The position numbers and the translations under genes are program-made. From Paraflavitalea sp. CAU 1676 (lineage in GTDB: Bacteria > Bacteroidota > Bacteroidia > Chitinophagales > Chitinophagaceae), in the NCBI RefSeq assembly GCF_029223285.1, contig NZ_JARHUJ010000005.1:62001-126000 (forward strand): 64,000 nucleotides of DNA, read 5' to 3'. Numbering within the stretch: the stretch's first letter is position 1; each line of letters begins with the position of its first letter. The notes below the pieces were generated by a model that saw only the letters and a list, made by a program, of their open reading frames with translations, was not told the origin of the DNA and searched no databases. Positions 32,901 through 42,075 of this stretch are shown here, in pieces.

Positions 32901-33221
32901 GACAGGCATTTTTAACTGATTAAGAGCACGGCAAGACCGACAATAATAACGCCAAAGTTCCGCAATTCATTGTAAACAGAACCTTAAAGCTCAGCTGCGG
33001 CAATTCTCTGGTTTCCAGCCCCTGCAACGGCTATAATCCATTGGATCACTGGACAATGGTGCAATTTTCATTATCCATTGAACTGATTGTTTCGTTGAAT
33101 GTTATCTATGAAATTATTATCCATTTTGAACGATGATCAGGAAACCCGCTATTTCTATGACGAATTTGCAAACCACAATGGCTGGGTTTTTCGATCTAAA
33201 TATTTCGGAAATTTGCGCCCC
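32901..33221. other. 321-base divergent spacer before the cysteine desulfurase gene
   Basis: It should hold promoters for the MORN-like gene and the desulfurase. An A/T-rich segment GGAAATTTG ends six bases before ATG 33222, with the register of the -7 box. An open frame from 33099 fuses 41 extra residues to the desulfurase but shows no family resemblance. TTATCCATT occurs twice (near 33072 and 33117). No terminator was seen. Confidence 0.5.
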
Positions 33222-34358
33222 ATGAGCCACAACACACGTATCTATTTCGACAATGCGGCCACCACCGCCCTCGACCCGATCGTTCTCGAAGCTATGATGC
33301 CTTACCTAACGGAAAAGTTTGGAAACCCTTCTTCCATCTATTCCTATGGCCGGGAAACGAGGCTGGCCATCGAAACAGCCCGTAAGTCTGTGGCTAAGAT
33401 CCTGAATGCCCACCCGGCCGAGATCTTCTTCACGTCCGGGGGTACTGAAAGCTCCAACACCGCCATTAATGCCGCCGTGCATGATCTCGGCTGCCGTCAT
33501 ATCATCACCTCACCCATCGAACACCACGCCACCCTGCATACGGTAGAAAACCTCTATCACCGTGGCGAAGCGGCCCTGAGTTATGTGAAGTTGCTGCCCA
33601 ACGGCCATGTGGACCTCGAAGACCTCGAGCAGTTACTGGCGGCGCACGAAGAGAAAACACTGGTAACCCTGATGCATGCGAATAACGAGATCGGCAATAT
33701 CCTCGACATTCACGCAGTAGGTAATATCTGCAAAAAGTATGGCGCCATCTTCCATTCCGATACCGTACAAACAGTAGGTCACTTTCCATTCGACCTCCGC
33801 AATACACCCGTACACTTCATCACCGGAGCCGGGCATAAATTCCATGGTCCCAAAGGAGTAGGCATCATGTACATCAATGAGAATGTAAAGATCAAGCCGC
33901 ACATCCATGGTGGCTCACAGGAACGCAACATGCGTGCGGGTACCGAAAACCTCTATGGTATAGTTGGTTTTGCCAAAGCACTGGAACTGGCCACTACGAA
34001 CTATGAGCACGATAGCGCTTACATCAAAGGGCTTAAGCTCTATATGATGGAGCAACTGCAAAAGACCATCAAAGGCGCCGCCTTCAACGGTGATATCCTG
34101 GGCAAAAGTCTTTACACCGTGCTCAGCGTATCCTTCCCCAAAACAGAGAAATCGGAAATGATCCTCTTCAACCTCGACATCAACAATATCTGCGCCAGTG
34201 GCGGCAGTGCCTGTACGTCGGGGGCCGATCAGGGATCGCACGTGATCCGCGCCATCAACAACAACCCCAACCAGATCACGGTACGCTTCTCTTTCAGCAA
34301 GCACAACACCAAAGAAGAGATCGACCAGGTGATCGCTAAGTTGAAAGAGATTATTTAG
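33222..34358 (+). CDS. cysteine desulfurase (NifS/IscS class)
   Basis: 378 residues from ATG 33222 (MSHNTRIYFDNAATTALDP), the standard start; a longer frame from 33099 is rejected. This is a fold-type I PLP enzyme: TSGGTESSN, HHATLHT, the Schiff-base Lys in GAGHKFHGPKGVG, and the active Cys in SGGSACTSGADQGSH. It takes sulfur from L-cysteine for Fe-S clusters or thiolated tRNA. There is no iscU/iscR nearby, so the acceptor is not clear; a tRNA-thiolation desulfurase is possible. It is transcribed alone. Confidence 0.93.
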   Translation: MSHNTRIYFDNAATTALDPIVLEAMMPYLTEKFGNPSSIYSYGRETRLAIETARKSVAKILNAHPAEIFFTSGGTESSNTAINAAVHDLGCRHIITSPIEHHATLHTVENLYHRGEAALSYVKLLPNGHVDLEDLEQLLAAHEEKTLVTLMHANNEIGNILDIHAVGNICKKYGAIFHSDTVQTVGHFPFDLRNTPVHFITGAGHKFHGPKGVGIMYINENVKIKPHIHGGSQERNMRAGTENLYGIVGFAKALELATTNYEHDSAYIKGLKLYMMEQLQKTIKGAAFNGDILGKSLYTVLSVSFPKTEKSEMILFNLDINNICASGGSACTSGADQGSHVIRAINNNPNQITVRFSFSKHNTKEEIDQVIAKLKEII

Positions 34359-34412
34359 GCAGCATAAAGTGATCGGCTAAAATCACTTAACTTCCTGCCT
34401 AAATCGTGTTGC

Positions 34413-35795
34413 ATGAAACAGGTGTCCCTCGGATGCATTGCTTTCGTTTGTCTTGTCGCTGCTATTTTGCCTTCCTGTAAACTCATGCCAAAGGAAGAAC
34501 CCAAAAAAGAAGCAGTCCGCAAGGATACCGTATTTATGGCTGGCCCCGACTGGTTCTATCAATCTAACATTTATGAGGTAAACGTTCGGCAATACACGCC
34601 CGAAGGGACTTTCAAAGCCTTTGCGGCCTCCCTGCCACGCCTGAAGCAAATGGGCGTAGACATCCTCTGGTTCATGCCCGTAACGCCCATCAGTAAAACC
34701 GACCGCAAAGGAACACTGGGCAGTTACTATGCTGTAGCAGATTACCAGGCCGTGAATCCCGAATTTGGTACGATGGCCGATTTCAAAGCGCTGGTACAGG
34801 AAGCACACAACAGTGGTTTCAAGGTCATCATAGACTGGGTAGCCAACCATACCGGGGCCGATCATCCCTGGCTTATCCGGCATCCCGATTTCTACAATCG
34901 CGACAGTACAGGCAAGGCCCTGTTCGCCTTCGACTGGAGCGATACGCGGGTGCTCAACTACAACAACCAGGAAATGCGCGACAGCATGATCGCCGCGATG
35001 AAATACTGGGTGCGGGAAGCCGATATCGACGGCTATCGGTGCGATATAGCTGGTGAAGTGCCCACCGATTTCTGGAAAGAGTGTATCCGCCAGCTTCGCC
35101 AGGATAAGAGATTGTTCATGCTGGCCGAAGGCGAAAAGGCAGCATTGCATGCCGCCGGTTTCGATGCGAGCTATCTTTGGGATATGTTCCACACCATGAA
35201 AAAAGTGGCTGCCGGCGAACGTACTGCCCTTTCATTTGATACCGTGCTGAGGCGCCAGGATAGTGCATTTCCCAAAGGAGCTGTACGCCTTTATTTTACC
35301 AGTAACCATGATGAGAACAGCTGGAACAAAAGTGATTTCGGCACCTTCCCCGGGTTGAAGCATGCACCCTTTGCGGTACTTACGCAAACCATGCAGGCCT
35401 CACTGCCCCTTATTTATAGCGGACAGGAAGAGCCTGTGCTGCGTGCCATTTCATTTTTCGAGAAAGACAACATGGGCTTTAAGCAATATGGCCGCGCCTC
35501 TTTTTACAAAACATTACTCGACCTGCGTAAGCGCAACCCGGCGCTGGCTACCGATGCCGCCTTCAAAAGAGTGTCGGTGGGCGATGACAAAGCATTGTAT
35601 GCTTACGTGCGGGAAAAGGGAGCGGGCAAAGTGCTGGTGATCCTTAACCTCAGCAATAAGGAACAGGTCGTAACGATTAAAGATCAATCGCTGGTAGGCC
35701 AACCCACGAACCTCTTTCTTGGTTCGAAAGAACCGTTTACGCTCAACCATTCCTTCAACATAGAACCTTGGGGATACATCGTTTGTGAGTACTAA
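34413..35795 (+). CDS. GH13 alpha-amylase-type lipoprotein
   Basis: 460 residues. The signal peptide ends in the lipobox LPSC (Cys about residue 22), followed by a charged linker. The GH13 barrel contains the conserved regions DWVANHT (region I), DGYRCDIAGEV (region II, nucleophile Asp), FMLAEGE (region III, acid/base Glu) and FTSNHDENSW (region IV). A C-terminal beta domain follows (residues about 390-460). It acts on alpha-glucans outside the cytoplasm. Its last 11 bases overlap the gluconokinase gene, so the two form one operon. Confidence 0.9.
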   Translation: MKQVSLGCIAFVCLVAAILPSCKLMPKEEPKKEAVRKDTVFMAGPDWFYQSNIYEVNVRQYTPEGTFKAFAASLPRLKQMGVDILWFMPVTPISKTDRKGTLGSYYAVADYQAVNPEFGTMADFKALVQEAHNSGFKVIIDWVANHTGADHPWLIRHPDFYNRDSTGKALFAFDWSDTRVLNYNNQEMRDSMIAAMKYWVREADIDGYRCDIAGEVPTDFWKECIRQLRQDKRLFMLAEGEKAALHAAGFDASYLWDMFHTMKKVAAGERTALSFDTVLRRQDSAFPKGAVRLYFTSNHDENSWNKSDFGTFPGLKHAPFAVLTQTMQASLPLIYSGQEEPVLRAISFFEKDNMGFKQYGRASFYKTLLDLRKRNPALATDAAFKRVSVGDDKALYAYVREKGAGKVLVILNLSNKEQVVTIKDQSLVGQPTNLFLGSKEPFTLNHSFNIEPWGYIVCEY

Positions 35796-37299
35796 ACACA
35801 GTCAATATTTGATCGGGGTCGATATCGGCACTACCAACACCAAGGCTATCGCTTTTGGGTTGGATGGGGCGATACTGGCTGCCAGCAATATCACCTATAT
35901 GCCATTGCCAGCCGCTGAAGCAGGCGCTCACGAACTCGATCCACACACCCTGTTCAATGCAGTGATCGAAACCGTTCGCCAGGTAGTAGCACAAACCCAA
36001 GCAGCTACGCTTACCGGCATTGCTTTCAGCAGCGCCATGCACAGCCTTATTGCGGTAGACAAAGCCGGCCTGCCACTCACCAACGTGATCACCTGGGCCG
36101 ATCTGCGTAGCAACCGCCAGGCCGACGCCCTAAAAGCAACGGAAGCCGGCAAACGTATTTACCAGCGCACCGGCACGCCCATCCATCCTATGTCGCCACT
36201 CTGCAAACTGATCTGGTTGCGGGAAACCCAACCTGAGCTCTTCGGGTCGGCCCATAAATTCATTGGTATAAAAGAATACATTTTCCATAAGCTTCTTGGC
36301 AAATATTATATCGATCATTCCATAGCATCGGCCACTGGCTTGTTTGATATCTATGAGCTGGATTGGAATGCAGAAGCGCTCGCGGTGGCGGGCGTTGGCC
36401 CCGATCGGTTGTCGCGACCAGTTAGTCCCCTTTCAGTTCTCAAAGGCATTGACCTTTCGTATGCAACACAGTTGGGTATCGATCCTGCAACACCGGTAAT
36501 ACCGGGCGGCAGTGACGGCTGCCTTGCCCAATTGGGCAGCGGTGCCTTGCAGCCTGGCGATGTATCGCTTACCATTGGTACCAGTGGCGCTGTTCGTATG
36601 ATGGGCAACCGGCCACAACACGATCCGCAGGCACGCATCTTCAACTATATCCTTGCAGAAAACTATTATGTATCCGGCGGGCCCATCAACAATGGCGGCG
36701 TATTGCTCAAGTGGTATGCGGAGCATTTCCTGGGTCGTACCTTCCAGGATACGGAAGATTTCGATTGGTTTGTACAACAGGCGGCACAAGCTCCGGCAGG
36801 GGCCGATGGACTGATTTTTCTGCCTTATGTACAGGGCGAGCGTGCGCCAGTTTGGGATGCCGCCGCTAAAGGCATGTTCTTTGGAATACAGGCGCGGCAC
36901 ACGCAGGCCCATTTCATGCGCGCTATTGTTGAAGGGGTTAACTTTGCCTTGTACCAGGTAGCGCAGTCGCTCGAAGAAACCATCGCGCCCATGCAGCATG
37001 TCTATGCCAGTGGAGGCTTCACCAAAAGCAACCAATGGCTTCAATGGCTTACCGACCTCTTCGGCAGGCCTGTTACCGTGCCTACAACAGGCGATGCTTC
37101 GGCAACCGGCGCTGCGATCGTGGGCTTTAAAGCCCTGGGCCTTATTGGCCAACTGCAATTTGCCGGTAACCACGTTTCAGAGGCGACAACCTTCCTGCCC
37201 AATGAATCACATCGCCCGGCGTACTTGTATAACTATGAGATTTACAGCAGCCTGTATCAACGGCTGAAGGACCTGTTTCACCGTCCCAACAACCAGTAA
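35785..37299 (+). CDS. FGGY-family sugar kinase, gluconokinase type
   Basis: 504 residues starting at GTG 35785, which overlaps the last 11 bases of the amylase gene in another frame. N-lobe motifs are YLIGVDIGTTNTKAIAFG (phosphate loop) and GIAFSSAMHS. RTGTPIHPMSPLCKLIWL is typical of gluconate kinases. The C-lobe has the FGGY-type segment YASGGFTKSNQWLQWLTDLF with the ATP-binding Gly-rich turn. It phosphorylates gluconate, or possibly xylulose, in the cytoplasm. The link to a GH13 lipoprotein suggests a small saccharide operon. Confidence 0.82.
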   Translation: MSTKHSQYLIGVDIGTTNTKAIAFGLDGAILAASNITYMPLPAAEAGAHELDPHTLFNAVIETVRQVVAQTQAATLTGIAFSSAMHSLIAVDKAGLPLTNVITWADLRSNRQADALKATEAGKRIYQRTGTPIHPMSPLCKLIWLRETQPELFGSAHKFIGIKEYIFHKLLGKYYIDHSIASATGLFDIYELDWNAEALAVAGVGPDRLSRPVSPLSVLKGIDLSYATQLGIDPATPVIPGGSDGCLAQLGSGALQPGDVSLTIGTSGAVRMMGNRPQHDPQARIFNYILAENYYVSGGPINNGGVLLKWYAEHFLGRTFQDTEDFDWFVQQAAQAPAGADGLIFLPYVQGERAPVWDAAAKGMFFGIQARHTQAHFMRAIVEGVNFALYQVAQSLEETIAPMQHVYASGGFTKSNQWLQWLTDLFGRPVTVPTTGDASATGAAIVGFKALGLIGQLQFAGNHVSEATTFLPNESHRPAYLYNYEIYSSLYQRLKDLFHRPNNQ

Positions 37300-37397
37300 T
37301 CGCCCTTCACCACATTTGGTAGCTTCCACCTGGCATAAATTGCCTGAAATTGCAGGTAGTATTCGTAATTTGAATCAACACCTTTAACCGCATAGCC

Positions 37398-38597
37398 ATG
37401 AACCAAAACGTATTTGCGAAGAATCGCGTTGAATCTATTGATGTTCTCCGGGGTATCGTCATGATCATCATGGCGCTTGACCATGTGCGCGATTTCTTTC
37501 ACGTAGGCGCCTTTCAGGCCGATCCGCTCGATCCCGCCACTACCAGCCCCATGTTGTATTTTACCCGGTGGATCACCCATCTCTGTGCGCCCACCTTTGT
37601 ATTCCTGGCAGGCACCTCCTCCTACCTGGTAGGTTTGCGAAAATCAAAAGCCGAACTAAGCAGTTTTCTTATAAAACGCGGGGTATGGCTCATCCTGGTA
37701 GAAGTGTTGGTGGTAACGCTGGCGCTCAGCTTCAACCCGCTCTATAACTTTCTGTTCCTGCAGGTGATCTGGGCAATTGGCATCAGCATGGTAATGCTGG
37801 GCTTGCTGGTAAGGCTGCCCTACGCAGCGATCTTTACGATCGGATTGGTCATTGTATTTGGACATAATCTGCTCGACTATCCGGAAGCAGCCCATGCTGC
37901 CCACAAACAACCTTTAGGTTTTTTGTGGGACCTCGTACATGGAGCTCGCTTCGCTATCTATTCATATGCCCCCAATCGTGTGCTGGCCATCATATATCCT
38001 TTTCTGCCCTGGACGGGGTTGATGTTGCTGGGTTATAGTGCCGGCAAATTGTTTACGGCGGAATTTCCCGCAGCAAGGCGTAAAAAGATACTGGTGTATC
38101 TCGGGTTTGGAGCCATCGCGTTGTTCTTTCTGTTGCGTGGTATCAACCTGTATGGAGATCCCGTTCGCTGGGTAAAGCAGGATACACTCCTGAAGAACCT
38201 GTTTGCATTTTTTAATGTCAACAAGTATCCGCCTTCCCTGATGTATATGAGTATAACAATTGGGGTGTCGCTGCTGATATTGAGATTACTGGAGGGGGTT
38301 AGAAATCCCATCACAGAATTTTCAAAGGTATTCGGACGCGTTCCGTTCTTCTATTATGTAGTGCACTTCTTCCTTATTCATACACTCACGGTCATTGCCT
38401 TTTATATGTCGGGCTATAAATCGGGCGATATCGTGTCCAACCAGGTACCTTTCCTGTTCAGGCCCGTTGAGTTTGGCTATTCGTTGTGGGGAGTATATTT
38501 GATCTGGGCAGCCATCATCGCCTTTCTGTATCCCTTATGCAGAAAATACAATAACTACAAAAGCACGCACCAGAAATGGTGGCTCAGCTACATATAG
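37398..38597 (+). CDS. DUF1624-type (HGSNAT-like) membrane acyltransferase
   Basis: 399 residues with about ten membrane helices. The N-terminal segment ESIDVLRGIVMIIMALDHVRDFF is the signature of the heparan-alpha-glucosaminide N-acetyltransferase-like domain (DUF1624), with the Asp-His of ALDHVRD, and CAPTFVFLAGTSSYLVG follows. Members transfer acyl groups across membranes to sugars, although substrates for the bacterial group are not known. It follows the kinase after 98 bases on the same strand; an operon link is not certain. Confidence 0.85.
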   Translation: MNQNVFAKNRVESIDVLRGIVMIIMALDHVRDFFHVGAFQADPLDPATTSPMLYFTRWITHLCAPTFVFLAGTSSYLVGLRKSKAELSSFLIKRGVWLILVEVLVVTLALSFNPLYNFLFLQVIWAIGISMVMLGLLVRLPYAAIFTIGLVIVFGHNLLDYPEAAHAAHKQPLGFLWDLVHGARFAIYSYAPNRVLAIIYPFLPWTGLMLLGYSAGKLFTAEFPAARRKKILVYLGFGAIALFFLLRGINLYGDPVRWVKQDTLLKNLFAFFNVNKYPPSLMYMSITIGVSLLILRLLEGVRNPITEFSKVFGRVPFFYYVVHFFLIHTLTVIAFYMSGYKSGDIVSNQVPFLFRPVEFGYSLWGVYLIWAAIIAFLYPLCRKYNNYKSTHQKWWLSYI

Positions 38598-38701
38598 ACC
38601 CCGGGGTTCAATTTTACATCATCGCCAGGGAAGCGTGGTCACGCTCAAACAATCTATCATTTGTGTAGAGATATTTCAACAGCGTTGATCTCCTATGAGC
38701 A

Positions 38702-38965
38702 TCACTGCACGCTGATCTTTTTCTTAAATACTACATCATTGCCCGATAAAAGTTGGAGGAGATAAGTGCCGGGACGTACGTTGTCCGCATCCAGTGGAAA
38801 ACTCACCATTTGCCCTGGTTGCAGCAGGCCCATCTTCTGTTCGTAGAGTTTACGGCCCCTGAGATTGAGTAGTGTAATGCTGGTGTTGTCGAGCTGTTTG
38901 CTGCCGGTATGCACAAAAAGCCAATTGATTTTGTCGATAATGGTTGGATAGATCCTGATAGACAC
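38702..38965 (-). pseudogene. orphan type IX secretion C-terminal sorting domain
   Basis: 87 residues from GTG 38965. The sequence SIRIYPTIIDKINWLF, LLNLRGRKLYEQKMGL, VRPGTYLLQLLSGNDVVFKK and ISVQ is the beta-sandwich of a type A sorting domain (PorSS CTD), which is normally the last 70-90 residues of large secreted proteins. There is no cargo domain and no signal peptide; a stop codon lies five codons upstream in frame and the preceding 330 bases are non-coding. It is therefore a remnant of a deleted secreted protein, or, less likely, a free domain. Confidence 0.75.
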
Positions 38966-39295
38966 AGACGCATGTTTTTAGCATTTACAAAAAACAGGGG
39001 CCAGTGGCCATTGGTTAGCCGATAAAGATCGACTGGACTGCCTTTCATAAATGGATTGGGTTTTAAAAAAACATGGGGTACGAAAGAAAAGACTAAGACA
39101 AGGTTATTATACGGTATGTTATAGGATCATAAAAACGGCCACGTCAGAAGCTTTATTGCTTCATGCAATCGTTTGCCTTATTTATTGATAATTGTTAATA
39201 CAGAGGCCGATGCTTCATTACACCTGGATACAATTGTGCTATACCGCGATAGCAATGACACCAGGAGACCTCACTCCATAAAGAAAGCGCTGGTA
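38966..39295. other. 330-base spacer between the orphan sorting domain and mutS
   Basis: A/T-rich sequence without a supported gene or family-related coding on either strand. No terminator for mutS was seen. If the sorting domain belonged to a longer gene, the missing cargo region would have been lost here. Confidence 0.6.
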
Positions 39296-41923
39296 TTACC
39301 GGAGCTTGCCCTTGATTTCCTGCAGTTTCAACAAAGCTTCAACAGGAGTAAGGCGATTGATGTCGATACCTTCCAGTAGTTTCCGTATATCATCAAATGT
39401 TTCACTGTGTGCATCGAAGATGGACAGCTGAAACTTTTTGGAAGAGATGTTCTTCACTGCTTCACCCACATTAGAACTTTGGTGTGCGCCGCCATTTTCA
39501 TCAACGTGTTTTTCTTCCAGTTGGTGAAGTATTTCATTGGCACGCTGAATGAGGGCAGGGGGCATGCCGGCCATCTTGGCCACATGAATACCGAAGCTAT
39601 GCGTACTGCCGCCTGGCGCCAGCTTGCGCAGGAAGATGATCTTGTTGTTTACTTCCTTGTTCGTAACATGGAAGTTGCGGGTGCGTGGTAATTTATTTTC
39701 GAGTTCGTTGAGCTCATGATAGTGCGTGGCGAACAAGGTCTTCGGTGCATGACTGGCATTGTGCAAATATTCGGCAATGCTCCACGCAATAGAAATACCA
39801 TCATACGTAGAAGTACCGCGGCCAATTTCATCCAGCAGGATCAGACTGCGTGCCGTGAAGTTGTTGATGATGCTCGCTGTTTCATTCATCTCCACCATAA
39901 AGGTCGATTCGCCGCCGCTGAGATTGTCCGATGCACCCACACGGGTGAATATCTTATCGGTTAAGGGTACTTTGGCAGCATCCGCCGGTACAAAGCTGCC
40001 CATATGGGCCATCAGGGTGATCAGCGCCGTTTGTCGTAAGATGGCGCTCTTACCACTCATGTTCGGTCCGGTAAGAATAATGATCTGTTGGGCCGATTGG
40101 TCGAGGAAAATATCGTTGGCAATATAAGCCTCACCGGGAGGCAGGTTGCGTTCGATCACCGGGTGACGGCTTTCCTTGAACTCCAGCTCATGCCCTTCGT
40201 GCAAAGCAGGCTTCTTGTAATTGTACCGAAGCGCATTGTCGGCAAAACAAACCAGGCAATCCAGCACGGCCAGGATATGTCCGTTGGACTGCATCGGTGC
40301 AATGTATTCCTGGAGCTGCATCAACAATTTGTCGTACAGATCCATTTCGATGGCCATGATCTTATCTTCGGCGCCGGTGATCTGCTCTTCGTATTCCTTT
40401 AGTTCGGGTGTTATATACCGCTCGGCATTGGCCAGGGTTTGTTTCCTGATCCATGTGGCCGGCACTTTATTCTTATGTGAGTTGGTTACTTCGAGGAAAT
40501 AACCAAACACGTTGTTGAAACCGATCTTCAAAGAAGGAATGCCTGTTGCTTCTGCTTCTTTTTGTTGCAGCTCTACCAGGTACTCTTTACCACCGCTGGC
40601 GATCTTGCGCAGCTGGTCAAGCTCGGCATGTATACCATCAGCAATAACGCCACCCTTGGCCGCTACGGCCGGAGGGTTGTCCATGATCGTGTGCTGAATG
40701 GTTTCCATAATGGTGGCACAGGGATCGAGCGTGCCGGTCAGTTTCGCCAGGTACGGATCGGCCACGCCGGTGCAAAGCTGTTTCACCGCGCGTACCTCCT
40801 GCAAGCCGCGCGCGATCTGTAATACTTCCCGCGGGTTGATCTTCTTGATGGGGATCTTGCTCACCAGGCGTTCTATATCGCCGCATTGCTTGATGTGGTG
40901 ACTGAGTTTGTTGCGCAGATCCACCTCGACAATAAAGAATTCAACGAGATCGAGGCGTTCGTTGATCCGGGTGGCATCTTTTAGCGGCAACAGTATCCAG
41001 CGCTTCAGCAAGCGGGCGCCCATGGGCGATACCGTATTATCCAGCACTTTGTGCAGGGTATTACCCGCTTCGCCGCTACCGGTAGCCGTAAGCTCCAGGT
41101 TGCGGATGGTGAACCGGTCCATCCACAGGTAATCCTCCCGGTCTATCCGCTGAATGGAAGTGATATGCTGCAGGTTGGGATGCTCGGTATCTTTCAGGTA
41201 ATGGAGAACTGCACCTGCCGCTACTATAGCCAACGGCATATCTTCTACACCATATCCTTTCAGTGAATGGGTGTTGAAGTGCTTCAATAAGCTTTCGGTG
41301 GTGTAGGCCAGATCGAAGATCCAGCTCTCCATGGTATAGGTATAGAACTTATTGCCGAAGTTTTCCTTAAAGTGCTTTTGGTAGGCACGCTGGAAAATGA
41401 CTTCTGCAGGCTTTAAAGTTTGCAGCAGCTTATCGATGTATTCCTGGTTGCCTTCGGCTACAAAGAATTCACCGGTAGAGATATCGAGAAAGGCAATGCC
41501 TGCGCTGTCGTCGGTGAAATGTACACCAGCGAGGAAGTTGTTGCTGTTATGCTCCAGCAACTTGTCATTCGTGGCAACACCAGGTGTTACCAGTTCGGTT
41601 ACCCCGCGTTTTACGATGCCCTTAGCCTGCTTGGGATCTTCGAGCTGGTCGCAGATGGCTACCCGGTAGCCGGCTTTTACCAGCTTGTGCAGGTAGGTAT
41701 CCATGGCATGGTGCGGAAAACCTGCCAGTTCGGAAGCGCCGGAAGCGGCGCCGTTATTTCGTTTGGTTAGGGTAATGCCCAACACTTGTGCAGCGATGAT
41801 CGCATCGCCGCCGAAGGTTTCATAAAAGTCGCCAACGCGGAATAACAATACAGCATCAGGATATCGTTGTTTGATGGCCTTATGCTGCTGCATTAAGGGA
41901 GTATCTTCGCCTGCTTTTGCCAT
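39296..41923 (-). CDS. mutS: DNA mismatch repair protein MutS
   Basis: 875 residues from ATG 41923; a TTG three codons upstream lies in the promoter region. Domain I has the mismatch-wedge motif RVGDFYETFGGDA. The lever and clamp regions follow, then the ATPase with Walker A GPNMSGKSAILRQ, STFMVEMNE, Walker B LILLDEIGRGTSTYDG and the C-terminal helix-turn-helix. It recognises base mismatches with MutL. The gene has a perfect -7 box six bases upstream of ATG. Confidence 0.97.
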   Translation of the reverse strand: MAKAGEDTPLMQQHKAIKQRYPDAVLLFRVGDFYETFGGDAIIAAQVLGITLTKRNNGAASGASELAGFPHHAMDTYLHKLVKAGYRVAICDQLEDPKQAKGIVKRGVTELVTPGVATNDKLLEHNSNNFLAGVHFTDDSAGIAFLDISTGEFFVAEGNQEYIDKLLQTLKPAEVIFQRAYQKHFKENFGNKFYTYTMESWIFDLAYTTESLLKHFNTHSLKGYGVEDMPLAIVAAGAVLHYLKDTEHPNLQHITSIQRIDREDYLWMDRFTIRNLELTATGSGEAGNTLHKVLDNTVSPMGARLLKRWILLPLKDATRINERLDLVEFFIVEVDLRNKLSHHIKQCGDIERLVSKIPIKKINPREVLQIARGLQEVRAVKQLCTGVADPYLAKLTGTLDPCATIMETIQHTIMDNPPAVAAKGGVIADGIHAELDQLRKIASGGKEYLVELQQKEAEATGIPSLKIGFNNVFGYFLEVTNSHKNKVPATWIRKQTLANAERYITPELKEYEEQITGAEDKIMAIEMDLYDKLLMQLQEYIAPMQSNGHILAVLDCLVCFADNALRYNYKKPALHEGHELEFKESRHPVIERNLPPGEAYIANDIFLDQSAQQIIILTGPNMSGKSAILRQTALITLMAHMGSFVPADAAKVPLTDKIFTRVGASDNLSGGESTFMVEMNETASIINNFTARSLILLDEIGRGTSTYDGISIAWSIAEYLHNASHAPKTLFATHYHELNELENKLPRTRNFHVTNKEVNNKIIFLRKLAPGGSTHSFGIHVAKMAGMPPALIQRANEILHQLEEKHVDENGGAHQSSNVGEAVKNISSKKFQLSIFDAHSETFDDIRKLLEGIDINRLTPVEALLKLQEIKGKLR

Positions 41924-41929
41924 GGGGGG

Positions 41930-41937
41930 CAAATATA
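41930..41937 (-). promoter_or_regulatory. -7 promoter box (TATATTTG) of mutS
   Basis: A perfect TAnnTTTG match on the minus strand, followed by CCCCCC and the ATG at 41923. In normal register the mRNA would be leaderless or nearly so. Confidence 0.55.
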
Positions 41938-41961
41938 ATTGCTTTGATCCCCTTAATGAAA

Positions 41962-41990
41962 AACGACCCCTCCAATGTGGAGAAGTCGTT
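41962..41990 (-). terminator. terminator of the SIMPL gene
   Basis: On the minus strand AACGAC pairs with GTCGTT, and TCCA with TGGA, separated by a 3-by-3 internal loop; a T run follows (GTCGTTTTTC). Confidence 0.6.
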
Positions 41991-42075
41991 AATTATTTGG
42001 TAGTTAGCAGGGCAAGGTTCGCACCCAGCACCCATTTTCTTACAAGGCTGGCAGCCCAAACCTGCCGGCAATTAC

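Noticed and set aside
33099-33221. 41-residue N-terminal extension of the cysteine desulfurase
   Set aside because: The family starts at the Met of MSHNTRIYFDNAA; the extension has no resemblance and would remove the promoter region.
34367-34388. Hairpin AAGTGAT/ATCACTT between the desulfurase and amylase genes
   Set aside because: It has only seven A/T-rich pairs with an eight-base loop and no T tail; too weak to call a terminator.
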